Assembly (NCBI GenBank): GCA_963720785.1
Contig: CAVRGQ010000009.1
Coordinates: forward strand, 434,001 to 498,000
Direction: 5' to 3'
Origin: CAVRGQ01 sp963720785
GTDB lineage: Bacteria > Actinomycetota > Acidimicrobiia > IMCC26256 > DASPTH01
DNA: 64,000 nucleotides
Positions 42,964-52,069 of this stretch are shown here, piece after piece (the stretch's first letter is position 1; the number at the start of each line of letters is the position of its first letter). The translations under genes and the position numbers were made by a program. The notes beneath the pieces were generated by a model, which saw nothing but the letters and a program-made list of their open reading frames with translations, was not told where the DNA came from and did not search any database.

Positions 42964-45357
42964 ATGTCCGTCTCGTCCCGTCTGAGTGCCTGGCGCGAAA
43001 ACTCGTTCGGCCCCGCCTCGGAGCAGCCCTACCGGCGTCGCCTGAGCGACTGGATCCGCCTGGTCATCTCGCTCGGGCTGATCGCGCTGCTCGTCTGGCA
43101 TCACGACCACCCGTCGCAGGCGCTGCAGAACGTGACGACGCTGATCAACGGGCTGCCGAACTACCTCGACTCCTTGTTCCGGCTCGTCTTCACCCTCGGC
43201 GCCCTCTGGGCGGTCGGCCTGGTTGCCGTGGCCGCGATCGTCGCCCGGCGGTGGCGCCTCGCCCGTGACCTGCTCGTCGCCGGGGTGTTCACCTGGATGA
43301 TCGCCCGCGTCATGGGCCAGATCGTCGAGGTGAACCAGTCGCTGGTGAAGAGCCTCGACATCGTCACCCGCTTCAACGACAACAGCCCCTCGTTCCCCGC
43401 GGTGCGCGTCGCGATCGTCGTGGCCGTGATCGCCGTCGCGTCTCCCTACGTCTCGCGCCCGGCACGTCAGCTCGGGCGCGTGCTCATGGTGCTCATGTTC
43501 TTCGCCGCGATCTACCTCGGCACCGCGGCCGCCGACGGCGCGCTCGCCGCGGTGCTGATCGGCTTCGCCATCGCCGCGATCGTGCACCTGATCTTCGGCT
43601 CGCCGGGCGGCCGGCCGACGACCCGGCAGGTGAAGGCCGCGCTCGTCGAGCTCGGGATCGAGGTCGACTCCGTCGAGCTGCGGCCGGTGCAGCCGTCGCA
43701 CGGCACGGTCATGGTCGCCAAGCGCGGCGACGAGGAGCTCACGGTCCGGGTGCTCGGTCGTGACGAGTCCGACGCGCAGTTCCTGTCGAAAGCGTGGCGC
43801 TGGCTCGCCTACAAGGACGGCGGCCCGGAGCTGCACCTGACCCGACGCGAGGACGTCGAGGCGGAGGCTTACGCGACTCTGCTCGCCGAGCGCGCCCAGG
43901 TGCGGGTGCCGTACGTCGAGATCGCGGGCTCGGCCGGACCCGGCGCCGCGCTGATCGTGCTCCGCAACCCGGTCGGCCCCCGGCTCGCCGACGTGCCCGC
44001 CGAGCAGGTCACCGACGACGTGCTGCACGCCCTGTGGCAGCAGGTCGACGCGATGCACACGGCCCACGTCGCCCACGGCCGCTGCAACCTGCACCACGTC
44101 GTGCTCACCGACGACGGCCCGGCCATCGTCACCTTCGACCACGCCAGCGGCATGGCGCCGCCGCACCGGATCAACGCCGACATCGCGGAGCTGCTCACGA
44201 GCAGCGCGCTCACCGTGGGCAACGAGCGCGCGGTTGGCGCCGCCATCGGCGTCGTCGGTGCCGACTCGGTGACGGCCTCGCTCGCGCTGCTCCAGCCCGC
44301 CGCGCTCAGCCGCGAGATCCGTCCGTCGGGGCACAAGGAGCACAAGGAGTTCGCCAAGCAGGTCAGCGCACTGCGCGCCGCGGCGGCCGCCGCTGCGGGC
44401 ACCGAGGAACCGCCGCTCCAGCCGCTCTACCGCGTCAGCGGCACCAACCTGATGATGGCGGTGGGCACGCTCATCGCCATCTTCGCCCTGCTGTCGCAGG
44501 TGGGCAGCCCGCAGCAGCTGTGGGACACGTTCCAGAATGCCGAGATCTGGTGGCTGGTCATCGCCCTGGTCATCTCGCTCAGCACGAACATGGCGACCGC
44601 CGTCGCCCTCATGGGCACGGTCCCGATCCCGCTGCCGCTGTGGCGAACCTCGGAGCTGCAGCTGTCGATGTCGTTCTCCAACCTGGCGGTGCCCGCGATC
44701 GGTGGCATGGCCGCGCAGATCCGGTTCCTGCAGAAGCAGGGTGTCGACCTCGCCTCGGCCGTGGCATCGGGTGGCGTCCTCATCAATGTCGGCAACATCG
44801 TCGCCCAGTCGATGCTGCTCGTCGTCGCAGTGTTGCTCTCCCCCGCGCACTTCAAGACGCAGAAGATCGACACCAGCCAGCTCGCGACCCTCGCGCTCAT
44901 CGCGATCCTCATCATCGTCGTCGCCGGCGGGCTCATCCTCGGCATCCCGAAGTTCCGCAAGATGGTGCTCCCACCCACCAAGAACGCGCTGATCACCGTG
45001 TGGACCGCGGTCCGCTCACCGCGTCGCGTCGCGCAGCTCCTCGGCGGCAACATGGTCAACGCGCTGCTCTATGCCGCGGTGTACATGGCCTGCATCTGGG
45101 CGTTCGGCGGCACCATCAACTTCTGGACGCTGCTGGCGCTCAACATCTTCATCTCGACGATCGCGTCGCTGATCCCCGTGCCCGGTGGCAACACCGCAGT
45201 GTCGGCGGTGGGCATGTCCGGCGCCCTGGTGGCCGCGGGCCTCTCGACCGAGGTGGCGGTGGCCGCGGTGATGATGGACCAACTCATCACGAGCTTCATC
45301 CCCGCCGTCCCCGGCTGGTTCGCCACCAACGACCTCTTGAAGCACGACTATCTGTGA
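42964..45357 (+). CDS. Large membrane protein: N-terminal helices, degenerate kinase-like domain, C-terminal LPG-synthase-type transmembrane domain
   Basis: 797 residues. Part 1 (about 25-210) has six or seven helices. Part 2 (about 230-430) is soluble and kinase-like: the position of the HGDxxxxN catalytic loop reads HGRCNLHHVVL (from H371) and the DFG position reads FDHAS (D392), so key residues are changed. Part 3 (about 450-795) has seven or eight helices with AVPAIGGMAAQIRFLQKQG and SLIPVPGGNTAVSAVGMSGA, typical of UPF0104/LPG-synthase TM regions that flip or modify lipids. CACCAT is six bases before ATG 42964. It may be a lipid-flipping protein with a nucleotide-sensing pseudokinase. 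Confidence 0.8.
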   Translation: MSVSSRLSAWRENSFGPASEQPYRRRLSDWIRLVISLGLIALLVWHHDHPSQALQNVTTLINGLPNYLDSLFRLVFTLGALWAVGLVAVAAIVARRWRLARDLLVAGVFTWMIARVMGQIVEVNQSLVKSLDIVTRFNDNSPSFPAVRVAIVVAVIAVASPYVSRPARQLGRVLMVLMFFAAIYLGTAAADGALAAVLIGFAIAAIVHLIFGSPGGRPTTRQVKAALVELGIEVDSVELRPVQPSHGTVMVAKRGDEELTVRVLGRDESDAQFLSKAWRWLAYKDGGPELHLTRREDVEAEAYATLLAERAQVRVPYVEIAGSAGPGAALIVLRNPVGPRLADVPAEQVTDDVLHALWQQVDAMHTAHVAHGRCNLHHVVLTDDGPAIVTFDHASGMAPPHRINADIAELLTSSALTVGNERAVGAAIGVVGADSVTASLALLQPAALSREIRPSGHKEHKEFAKQVSALRAAAAAAAGTEEPPLQPLYRVSGTNLMMAVGTLIAIFALLSQVGSPQQLWDTFQNAEIWWLVIALVISLSTNMATAVALMGTVPIPLPLWRTSELQLSMSFSNLAVPAIGGMAAQIRFLQKQGVDLASAVASGGVLINVGNIVAQSMLLVVAVLLSPAHFKTQKIDTSQLATLALIAILIIVVAGGLILGIPKFRKMVLPPTKNALITVWTAVRSPRRVAQLLGGNMVNALLYAAVYMACIWAFGGTINFWTLLALNIFISTIASLIPVPGGNTAVSAVGMSGALVAAGLSTEVAVAAVMMDQLITSFIPAVPGWFATNDLLKHDYL

Positions 45358-45359
45358 TT

Positions 45360-45411
45360 CGTTTTGGCGTCACCACACGCTGCTAGAGCGACATCTGGTG
45401 ACGCCAAAACG
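45360..45411. repeat. GGCGTCA-type inverted repeat (CGTTTT subtype)
   Basis: 16-bp perfect arms CGTTTTGGCGTCACCA (45360-45375) and TGGTGACGCCAAAACG (45396-45411), loop 20 bases. It fills the gap between two convergent stop codons (45357 and 45414). Confidence 0.85.
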
Positions 45412-45413
45412 GA

Positions 45414-46412
45414 CTAGGAGCCGGCGAGGAGGCGGCGGGGGTTGTCGACGAGCACGGTCTCGATGTCGGCTTCGGTCACGCCGCGCTCGAGCAGCATCGG
45501 CACGAAGTCGGTGACGAGGTAGGTGTAGGGGCGCTTCCACACCTGCCACTCGATCTGCTCACGCATCGGCTCCATCGCGGCGCGGCGCTCGGGCGGCGAC
45601 CACATCGACCGCCGCGGTGCGGTCATCGTGCAGATGTGGTCCTGCGACAGGCACACGTGCGACGTGAACCCCTCGTGCACCAGCGCGGCCACGTGGTCGG
45701 CGCGCCGGGCGTCGGGAGCGATGATCTCGAGGCCGATGCGGTCCATGCCCACGAACGTGCCGCGCTCCGCGAGCTTGCGGATCGGCGCCACCTCGGTGGC
45801 CTCGTCCTGGTGCCCGATCAGACAGCGACCGAGGTCGGCGCCCGCATCGGCGAACAGGTCCTGCTGCACGTCGCCGTGGAGTGAGTGCTCGGTGTGGGTG
45901 ATGATCGCCACGTCGGCCTCGTGCTGCGCCATGCCCGCACCGGTGAGCACGCGGCGCTCGGCGTCGGTCACCACCGCGCCGGTTGCGGCCTTGATCGCAC
46001 CGGGGCGGATGCCGTCGGTGCCGGCGATGCCTTCCCGGAGCTCGGCCACGTAATGCTCGGCGATCTCCTCGGGGTCACGCGCCCGCCAGTAGAGCGGCAG
46101 CCCCCACCCCTCGTGCTCCGTGTAGAAGCCGGTGGTGCACACGATCTGCATGCCGGACCGCTGCGCGACCTCGGCGTAGAGCTCCGGGTCGCGCCCCAGC
46201 TCGATCGGGCACGGGTCGACGAACGTGCGGAAACCGGCGTCGATGAGCTCGGCCATCTTGTCGACGGCCAGGGCGACGGTGTCGGCGCGCTTCCACGTGT
46301 AATTGCGGTCCCACTCCTCGCCCCAGTACGAGATGCGCAGGTGCTCGTGCACCAGCGTGCGGCCGAGCTCGGTGGCCTCGATCGGTCCGGTGACGGTCTG
46401 CACCTGCGGCAT
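45414..46412 (-). CDS. Phosphotriesterase-like metal-dependent hydrolase
   Basis: 332 residues, TIM barrel. Metal ligands: LVHEHLRISYW (H-x-H), bridging Lys in GAIKAATGA, His in IITHTEHSLHGDV, His in LIGHQDEATEV and Asp in CLSQDHICTM. The set is complete, so it should be active as a lactonase or ester hydrolase; PTE-like enzymes in this setting are often lactonases. ATG 46412 follows GGAGGAGGA. The long reading frame beyond this start is an antisense shadow of the BKACE gene. Confidence 0.86.
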   Translation of the reverse strand: MPQVQTVTGPIEATELGRTLVHEHLRISYWGEEWDRNYTWKRADTVALAVDKMAELIDAGFRTFVDPCPIELGRDPELYAEVAQRSGMQIVCTTGFYTEHEGWGLPLYWRARDPEEIAEHYVAELREGIAGTDGIRPGAIKAATGAVVTDAERRVLTGAGMAQHEADVAIITHTEHSLHGDVQQDLFADAGADLGRCLIGHQDEATEVAPIRKLAERGTFVGMDRIGLEIIAPDARRADHVAALVHEGFTSHVCLSQDHICTMTAPRRSMWSPPERRAAMEPMREQIEWQVWKRPYTYLVTDFVPMLLERGVTEADIETVLVDNPRRLLAGS

Positions 46413-46454
46413 GGGTCCTCCTCCGAGGCTGGACAGCAGCGCGCACGCTACCGG

Positions 46455-46460
46455 TAGCGT
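46455..46460 (+). promoter_or_regulatory. -10 element (TAGCGT) of the BKACE gene
   Basis: TAGCGT, spacer TCGGGC, then ATG 46467. Confidence 0.55.
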
Positions 46461-46466
46461 TCGGGC

Positions 46467-47372
46467 ATGGCCAGCCCCGCCGCTTCCGCCGAGCCCGCTC
46501 TCTCGCCCGTCGTCATCGAGGTGCGGTGCAACGAGTACACGATGCGCGACCACAACCCGCACGTGCCGTGGAGCCCGGCCGAGATCGCGGCCGACGCCGC
46601 CGCGTGTACGGCCGCCGGCGCGTCGATCTTCCACTTCCACGCCCGCGATCCGGAAACCGGTCGCCCCGCCACCGCGACCGAGCTCTACGGCGAGACCATC
46701 GCCCGCGCCCGCGACCTCACCGACATCGTGCTCATGCCCACGCTCGGAGCGAACACGCTGCCCGACCCGGCCGACCGCGTCGCGCACATCGTCGAGCTGT
46801 CGCGCGACGACGCCACCCGCCCCGACCTCGCGCCCGTCGATCTCGGCTCGTTCAGCCTCGACGTGTACGACGCGTCGGCGCGCGCGTTCCGGGCCGACGA
46901 CCTGCTCTACCTGAACACGGCGAAGACGGTCCGCTACCTGTGGGACACCATCACCGGCGCGGGCGTGAAGCCCATGGCCGCGCTGTGGAACGTCGGATCC
47001 GCCCGGCTCCTCGGCGCGCTGCTCGACTGCGGCGCGATCACCGAGCCGGTGTACTCCCAGGTGACCCTCTCCGAGAACGTACTTTCCGCGCACCCGGTCA
47101 GCGTCGCCGGGCTCCGGGCGCTCGCCGACTTCCTCCCCGACCACCGCGGCATCTGGTCGGTCGACGCGAACGGCGGCAACCTGCTGCCGCTCGTCGGCGC
47201 GGCCGTGGAAGCCGGCGGCCACCCGTCGATCGGCCTCGGCGACTACGCGTACCCGGAGCTCGGCACCCCCACCAACGCCCAGCTCGTCGAGCACCTCGTC
47301 GCCATACTCGGCACGTTCGGACGGCGTCCGGCCACGGTCACCGAGACCCGAGCCCTCCTCGGCATCGATTGA
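46467..47372 (+). CDS. Beta-keto acid cleavage enzyme (BKACE, formerly DUF849)
   Basis: 301 residues. VVIEVRCNEYTMRDHNPHVP, FHFHARDPETGR (zinc H-x-H) and IGLGDYAYPELGTPTNAQLV mark the BKACE family. Members condense a beta-keto acid with acetyl-CoA and split it into acetoacetate and a new acyl-CoA. Substrate class cannot be read. It starts an operon (YkgJ-like protein, binding protein) by one-base and four-base overlaps and is divergent from the phosphotriesterase-like gene. Confidence 0.87.
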   Translation: MASPAASAEPALSPVVIEVRCNEYTMRDHNPHVPWSPAEIAADAAACTAAGASIFHFHARDPETGRPATATELYGETIARARDLTDIVLMPTLGANTLPDPADRVAHIVELSRDDATRPDLAPVDLGSFSLDVYDASARAFRADDLLYLNTAKTVRYLWDTITGAGVKPMAALWNVGSARLLGALLDCGAITEPVYSQVTLSENVLSAHPVSVAGLRALADFLPDHRGIWSVDANGGNLLPLVGAAVEAGGHPSIGLGDYAYPELGTPTNAQLVEHLVAILGTFGRRPATVTETRALLGID

Positions 47373-47911
47373 TGGACGACGAGCTTGCTGCGGGCGACCT
47401 GCGCGACTGGCTCGACGAGCTGCGCGCCGCGTTGCACGGCGAGGGCGACACCGACGTGCCCTGTGCCGGCTGCACCGCATGCTGTGAAGCATCGCAGTTC
47501 ATCCACGTGGCGCCCGACGAGACCGACGCGCTCGCCCACATCCCGCGGGCGTTGCTGTTCCCGGCACCGGGGGCGCCGCCGGGACACCTGGTGATGGGGT
47601 ACGACGCGCAGGGACGCTGCCCCATGCTCGGCGCCGACGGCTGCTCGATCTACCAGCACCGGCCCCGCACGTGTCGCACCTACGACTGCCGGGTGTTCGC
47701 CGCAACCGGGGTGACTCCCGTCGGCCCGAGCCAGGCCGCGATCGCGGCCCGGGCCGATCGCTGGCGATTTGCCGTTCGCGATGCTGACGACGAACGATCG
47801 CTGGCCCGGATTCGTGCGGCCGCCGAGCAACTGCGCACCGACACCGATCTCCCCGCCATCGCCCGCGCCCTCTCGGCGATCCGATCCACGACCCCTGGAG
47901 AACCTTCATGA
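47372..47911 (+). CDS. YkgJ-like cysteine-cluster protein (Zn/Fe-binding)
   Basis: 179 residues. Cysteine cluster VPCAGCTACCEASQ (C-x2-C-x2-CC) and then CPMLGADGCSIYQHRPRTCR with DCRVF make the YkgJ/DUF3109-type metal site. The biochemical role of this family is not established. ATG 47372 overlaps the BKACE stop by one base (TGATG) and its own stop overlaps the next ATG (ATGA), so it is translationally tied to both neighbours. Confidence 0.82.
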   Translation: MDDELAAGDLRDWLDELRAALHGEGDTDVPCAGCTACCEASQFIHVAPDETDALAHIPRALLFPAPGAPPGHLVMGYDAQGRCPMLGADGCSIYQHRPRTCRTYDCRVFAATGVTPVGPSQAAIAARADRWRFAVRDADDERSLARIRAAAEQLRTDTDLPAIARALSAIRSTTPGEPS

Positions 47912-49244
47912 CCGATGCCCCTCGTTACGCCGATCGCATGTTCCCGGCGCCGGTCGATCACGGCATCGCGCGGGAAGACCGCGCCATGAGCACCGTGCGC
48001 TCGGGCACCGAGGCGGAGGACCTCGGCGGCGGCGAGAGCGAGCACTGGTACCACGGCGGTGGACGCGTGGGAGAGCGACCGGTCGAGAGCATCACCATCT
48101 ACCCACCGACGCGCGCGGTCTGCAGACGCAGGGCGACCCGTTCGAGCCGGTGAAGATCGGGATCCTCATCGACATCGACACCGGCCAGCTCATCTACGAC
48201 TGGGTGAACGCCACGATCCTCGCCATCGAGGACGCACTGAACGAGGGCGTGTACGACCGCCCCGTCGAGTTGATCACCGTCGACGCCCGCTCGCTCCCGC
48301 GCGAGAACTACCTCAAGGCGCGCAAGGGCTACCTCGAGCTGGTCGAACGCGGCTGCGTGGTGATCCTCGGCCCCGAGGTGTCCGACAACGCGTGCAACCT
48401 GATGGAGCTCGTCGACGAGACGAAGGTGCCGGTGATCTCGTGGACGTGCGCGGTGCGCTTCTTCGGTGAGTACTGCTTCACCGTGGGCAACGGCGACATC
48501 GCGGGGGAGGCCACCTGCGGCGCGTACTGGTGCGCGCGTGAGGGCCACCGCAAGATCGGCTTCTTCTGGGAGAAGGGCAGCTCGGGCACCGACTACGCCG
48601 ACTACTTCCGCACCGCCGCGCAGCAGCAGGGCCTCGACATCGTGAAGGAGGTCGCGCTCGGCCCGAACCCGCGGAACCTGCAGGAGCACCTCGCCACCAT
48701 GCGCGCGCAGGGCGCCGAAGCGATCGTCTACATGGGCTACGGCTACGCCACGTTCCACTTCGCCGACGCGTTCACGGCGCTCGACTGGGACCCGCCGCGC
48801 TTCATGGGCGCCGCGTTCATGTTCTACAGCAACACCAACAAGTGGGCCGAGGGGCTCGAGGGCTGGACCGGCATCGACCAGCTCGGCGAGGACGGCGCCA
48901 ACCCCAACTACGAGGCGCTGCTGCAGCGCTTCGCGAACCGATTCGGGCGCGTGTCGCGCAACGTGGTGGTCGCCCTCGCCTACGACACCGCACGCGTCGG
49001 CATCCACGGCATCGCCAACGCGGCCATCGCCATCCCCACCGAGGTGAAGCAGGGCATCGAGCGCATCAAGTGGATTCCCGCAACGAACGGCGGGCCCGCC
49101 ACCTACCTCACCTTCTCCCCGCAGGACCACCGCGGCTACAAGGGCGACTTCATCACCATCCGGGAGCTGCGCGGCGGTGAGCTGCACTTCCGGGGTTACT
49201 TCCGCCCCCAGTGGCCGTCGAACACGACGTCACCCCTGCTCTGA
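47908..49244 (+). CDS. Periplasmic-binding-protein-like (Leu/Ile/Val type) protein without signal peptide, -1 frameshift
   Basis: The first frame gives MTDAPRYADRMFPAPVDHGI and an acidic segment to base ~48110. Reading then continues in the -1 frame as GLQTQGDPFEPVKIGILIDI and a full type-1 binding fold (VVILGPEVSDNACNLMELVD, FFWEKGSSGTDYADYF, IVYMGYGYATFHFADAFTAL). Adding one G near 48116 joins the frames to 446 residues. There is no signal peptide or lipobox before the fold. Permease genes are absent nearby. It may be a cytoplasmic ligand sensor, or the export signal may be lost in annotation. Confidence 0.75.
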
Positions 49245-49248
49245 TCCC

Positions 49249-49254
49249 TACGAT
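49249..49254 (+). promoter_or_regulatory. -10 element (TACGAT) of the crotonase gene
   Basis: TACGAT, spacer GCGCGC, then ATG 49261. Confidence 0.55.
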
Positions 49255-49260
49255 GCGCGC

Positions 49261-50032
49261 ATGACCGACGACATCTCGGGCGAGCAGTACGTGAAGCTGG
49301 ACCGCGACGGCAACGTCGCGATCCTCACCATCGACGATCCCGGCCGGCGCAACGCGCTGCCGCTCGAGGTGATCGAGCAGATCAAGGCCGCGATCGCCGA
49401 AGTGTCCGACGACCCCGAGGTCGGGGCCCTCGTGGTGACGGCCACTCCCCCGGTGTTCTGCTCGGGCGGCTCGGTCGACGACCTGCTCAACCCGCGCGCG
49501 CCGCTGCGGCACATGTACGGCGGCTTCGAGTCGATCGCGAACTGCCCGCTGCCCACGGTCGCGGCGGTGAACGGACCCGCGGTCGGCGCGGGCGTGAGCG
49601 TCGCGCTCGCGTGCGACGTGGTGCTGTGCTCCCCCGAAGCGCGCTTCGACCCGCGCTTCCTCGACGTCGGCATCCACCCCGGTGGCGGCACCTTCTTCAA
49701 GCTGCAGCGGCTCGTCGGGCCGCAGGCCGCCGCGGCGATGGTGCTGTTCGGCGAGGCGCCGCAGGGCGAGGAGGCCGTGCGCGTCGGGCTCGCGTGGAAG
49801 TGCCTCCCGGCCGACGAGCTGCTACCGGCGGCGATCACGATGGCCCGCCGCGCCGCCGACCGCAACCGCGCTGCTCGTGCTGCGCGCCAAGCGCACGCAC
49901 GTCGACTCGCAGTCGATGACCACCGCCGACGAAGCGCTGCAGTACGAGCTCGAGGCGCAGCAGTGGTCGATGGAGCAGCCGGTGTTCAAGGAGAACCTGG
50001 AGAAGATCCGGGCCCGCCTCGGCCGCGCCTGA
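49261..50032 (+). CDS. Enoyl-CoA hydratase/isomerase family, +1 frameshift near the end
   Basis: Crotonase pattern: VAILTIDDPGRRNALPLEVI, TPPVFCSGGSVDDLL (first oxyanion loop) and NGPAVGAGVSVALACDVVL (second). After AADRN the frame shifts; removing one C at 49866-49867 gives NALLVLRAKRTHVDSQSMTT and a normal C-terminus (VFKENLEKIRARLGRA), for 256 residues in all. The last 47 bases overlap the convergent YdeI-type gene. Hydratase or isomerase activity cannot be told. Confidence 0.83.
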
Positions 50033-50504
50033 GCCGAAGGCTCGAGCGCGCTTTGCCGGTGAGGAAGAGTGCGATCGCCTTGTCGATGCGGCGCTGACGC
50101 GTCTCCGCAGTCTTCGCACCCTCGATCTGGTCGACGTGGTAGCGCTGCATGCTGGGTGCGAGTCCGGCGAAGAACTTCTCGGTGCCCGGCGCCGCTCGCA
50201 GGGCCTTGCGGAAGTCGGCGGGCACCTCGACGACACGAGGGCCGTCGGCCAGAGACAGCGTCACGGTGATCGGGTCACCGCCGGCGAGGCCGGTCTCCTT
50301 CCGGCGGGCGGCGCTGAAGGCGATCATCGCCTTCCCGTCCATCGACCCGATCGTGCACTCGAACCCGTAGCCGTTCACGTCGACGACGACCGACGGTCGC
50401 TTGCCGGCGCCGAGCTGCTCGAGCACCGCGGGTGGCACCACGATGCCCGTGTTGCCACCCGTGGCGCTGAGGGCCGTCTCGAACGTCACTCGGTCAGCGA
50501 TCAT
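49986..50504 (-). CDS. YdeI/DUF1905-type protein
   Basis: 172 residues. DUF1905 barrel at the N-terminus (VTFETALSATGGNTGIVVP, then PSVVVDVNGYGF and GDPITVTLSL), followed by the OmpD-associated/YdeI helix region (KALRAAPGTEKFFAGLAPSM, TAETRQRRIDKAIALFLTG). The C-terminal Arg/Gly tail lies in the overlap with the crotonase gene and may not be meaningful. YdeI is linked to peptide resistance in enterics; role here unknown. Starts three bases after the upstream secreted-protein stop. Confidence 0.8.
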   Translation of the reverse strand: MIADRVTFETALSATGGNTGIVVPPAVLEQLGAGKRPSVVVDVNGYGFECTIGSMDGKAMIAFSAARRKETGLAGGDPITVTLSLADGPRVVEVPADFRKALRAAPGTEKFFAGLAPSMQRYHVDQIEGAKTAETRQRRIDKAIALFLTGKARSSLRLRRGRGGPGSSPGSP

Positions 50505-50507
50505 CTG

Positions 50508-50975
50508 CTACTTCAGCTTCTTGCTGATGCCCTTCGCGAACGCGAGCAGGGTGGCGGAGTCGAAGTCACCGGTGAGGCGCACCGACACGGTCTTGGTCTT
50601 GAAGTCGAGGACCGGGTGCCCCGCGCCGTCGACCCCGGTGAACCCGGTGCTGCCGAGGCCCTTCGTCGCCTTGACCTTCTTCGTCAGCGCCTTGTTCAGC
50701 TTGTAGTCCGACGACGACTCCACGAAGAGGTTCAGTGGTTCGTCGGTCTGGTCCGCGGAGCTCAGCGAGTATGCGCAGTTACCCTTCAACCCCTCGTTCG
50801 GTGTCGTCTCCCCCACCGTGTAGGGCGTCGGTGCGGCACCCGCAACCGCGTCGGTGATCAGCGCGCACGGATCGGGCGTCTTGGCCGCTGCCGGCGCTCC
50901 GTACGCAACTGCGGCGGGAACGATGCCTGCCGTCGCGACGACTGCGACAAAGAAGCCGACGACTCGTCTGCCCAT
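50508..50975 (-). CDS. Secreted small protein, unknown function
   Basis: 155 residues with a Sec signal (MGRRVVGFFVAVVATAGIVP, likely cleavage after AYGAPA or nearby). The mature part begins TPDPCALITDAVAGA, with a second Cys in LKGNCAYSL, probably a disulfide. The layout (C-x-L-I-T near the N-terminus, then a compact beta domain) is reminiscent of DUF3558-type actinobacterial exported proteins, but without a lipobox. ATG 50975 has GGAGG upstream; longer starts are unlikely. Confidence 0.65.
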   Translation of the reverse strand: MGRRVVGFFVAVVATAGIVPAAVAYGAPAAAKTPDPCALITDAVAGAAPTPYTVGETTPNEGLKGNCAYSLSSADQTDEPLNLFVESSSDYKLNKALTKKVKATKGLGSTGFTGVDGAGHPVLDFKTKTVSVRLTGDFDSATLLAFAKGISKKLK

Positions 50976-51112
50976 AGTTCCGCCCTCCGCACCGCAGGGT
51001 GCCGGGTTGCGCGACGGTCGAGGTGGACCCACGACCACTCGTCGCGTCGGACACTACGGCACCGGCCGCGTCGTGTCACCAGGCGAAGATCTCCAGACGC
51101 ACGATTCCCTCA

Positions 51113-51220
51113 TCACCCAACGTGGATCACCGCGTCGGGCGCGTACAGACCCGCCGCACCGTCCGCATCGCCCGCCGCCACCGCGGCGAACACGCCGCGC
51201 ACCCGCTGCGCCCCTGTCAT
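51113..51220 (-). pseudogene. SnoaL/NTF2-like N-terminal fragment (36-codon remnant)
   Basis: MTGAQRVRGVFAAVAAGDAD followed by GAAGLYAPDAVIHVG and a stop. This matches the first helix and strand of SnoaL-like proteins; the rest is missing. No continuation is seen in other frames down to 50975. It begins five bases after the SDR stop codon. Could be a truncated gene or an assembly artefact. Confidence 0.4.
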
Positions 51221-51225
51221 CGCAC

Positions 51226-51985
51226 TCACCACCGGCAGCTTCCCCCGTCGACCATGAGCGTGTGGCCGGTGACGAACCGGGCGTAGTCGCTGGCGAGGAA
51301 CACCACCGCGAGCGGGATGTCGAGGTCGGGGTCGCCGAAGCGCTGCAACGGCATCGTGAGGCGCGTCGCCTCGGCGGCGCCGGGGTTCTCGTCGATCCAG
51401 TCCTGCATCAGGCGCGTCTTCGCCGCGGGGCAGACCGCGTTCACCCGGATGCCGTCGGGCCCGAGCTCGCGCGCCGCCACCTTGGTGAGCACCCGCACGC
51501 CTTCCTTCGCGGGCGCGTACGCCGCGTACCCGATGTCGCCGCTGATCGCGCCGCCTGACGCGAAGTTCACGATCGCACCGTCCTTGCCCTTCATGTGGGG
51601 ATGGCACTCCTGCGTGAACATCAGCGTCGCGAGCGTGCCGGTGCGGAACATGACGTCCATGAGCTCTTCGGTCGTCTCCAACAGCGGCACTCGCGGGGCG
51701 CCCGCGATCGCGGTGTTCACGAGCACGTCGACGGTCCCGAAGGCGGCGACGGTCTTCTGCACCGCCCGCTGCACCTGTTCGCGCTTGCCGACGTCGCACG
51801 TGATCGAGATCGCATCGCCCCCGTCGGCGGCGATGCTCTCCGCGACCTCCGTGGCGCGCGCCGCGTCGATGTCGACCACCGCCACCTTCGCCCCCTCGGT
51901 CGCGAACATCGCGCGCGACACCGCGCCCGATGCCCTGGCCGGCGCCGGTCACGATGGCGGCCTTGTTGTCGAGCATTGCGGTCAT
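51226..51985 (-). CDS. SDR family oxidoreductase, +1 frameshift near the start
   Basis: The first frame gives MTAMLDNKAAIVTGAGQGIG. After an extra base near 51922 the chain continues as VSRAMFATEGAKVAVVDIDA (Asp after strand two, NAD type), DVLVNTAIAGAP in place of NNAG, Ser in NFASGGAISG, Tyr/Lys in YAAYAPAKEG and an end at DGGSCRW. Joined length about 252 residues. Only one base separates it from an intact gene. GGGAG precedes ATG 51985. Next to a SnoaL remnant and opposite an IclR-linked locus. Confidence 0.82.
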
Positions 51986-52019
51986 GAGGGCTCCCTGGTG
52001 CCTGGTGTGCGAGGCCGCG

Positions 52020-52025
52020 TACTGT
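52020..52025 (+). promoter_or_regulatory. Likely -10 element (TACTGT) of the SnoaL-like gene
   Basis: TACTGT lies 44 bases before ATG 52070; the leader would carry the GGGGGG ribosome site. Confidence 0.4.
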
Positions 52026-52069
52026 ACGGCGCTCGCGCCCCGACCATGCGGCGCAAGGGGGGAATCCGG

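Noticed and set aside
42316..44850. 844-codon minus-strand frame
   Set aside because: Antisense to the SDR and the large membrane protein; composition is not protein-like.
45414..47492. Long N-terminal extension of the phosphotriesterase-like gene
   Set aside because: Antisense to the BKACE and YkgJ-like genes; the true start at 46412 has GGAGGAGGA.
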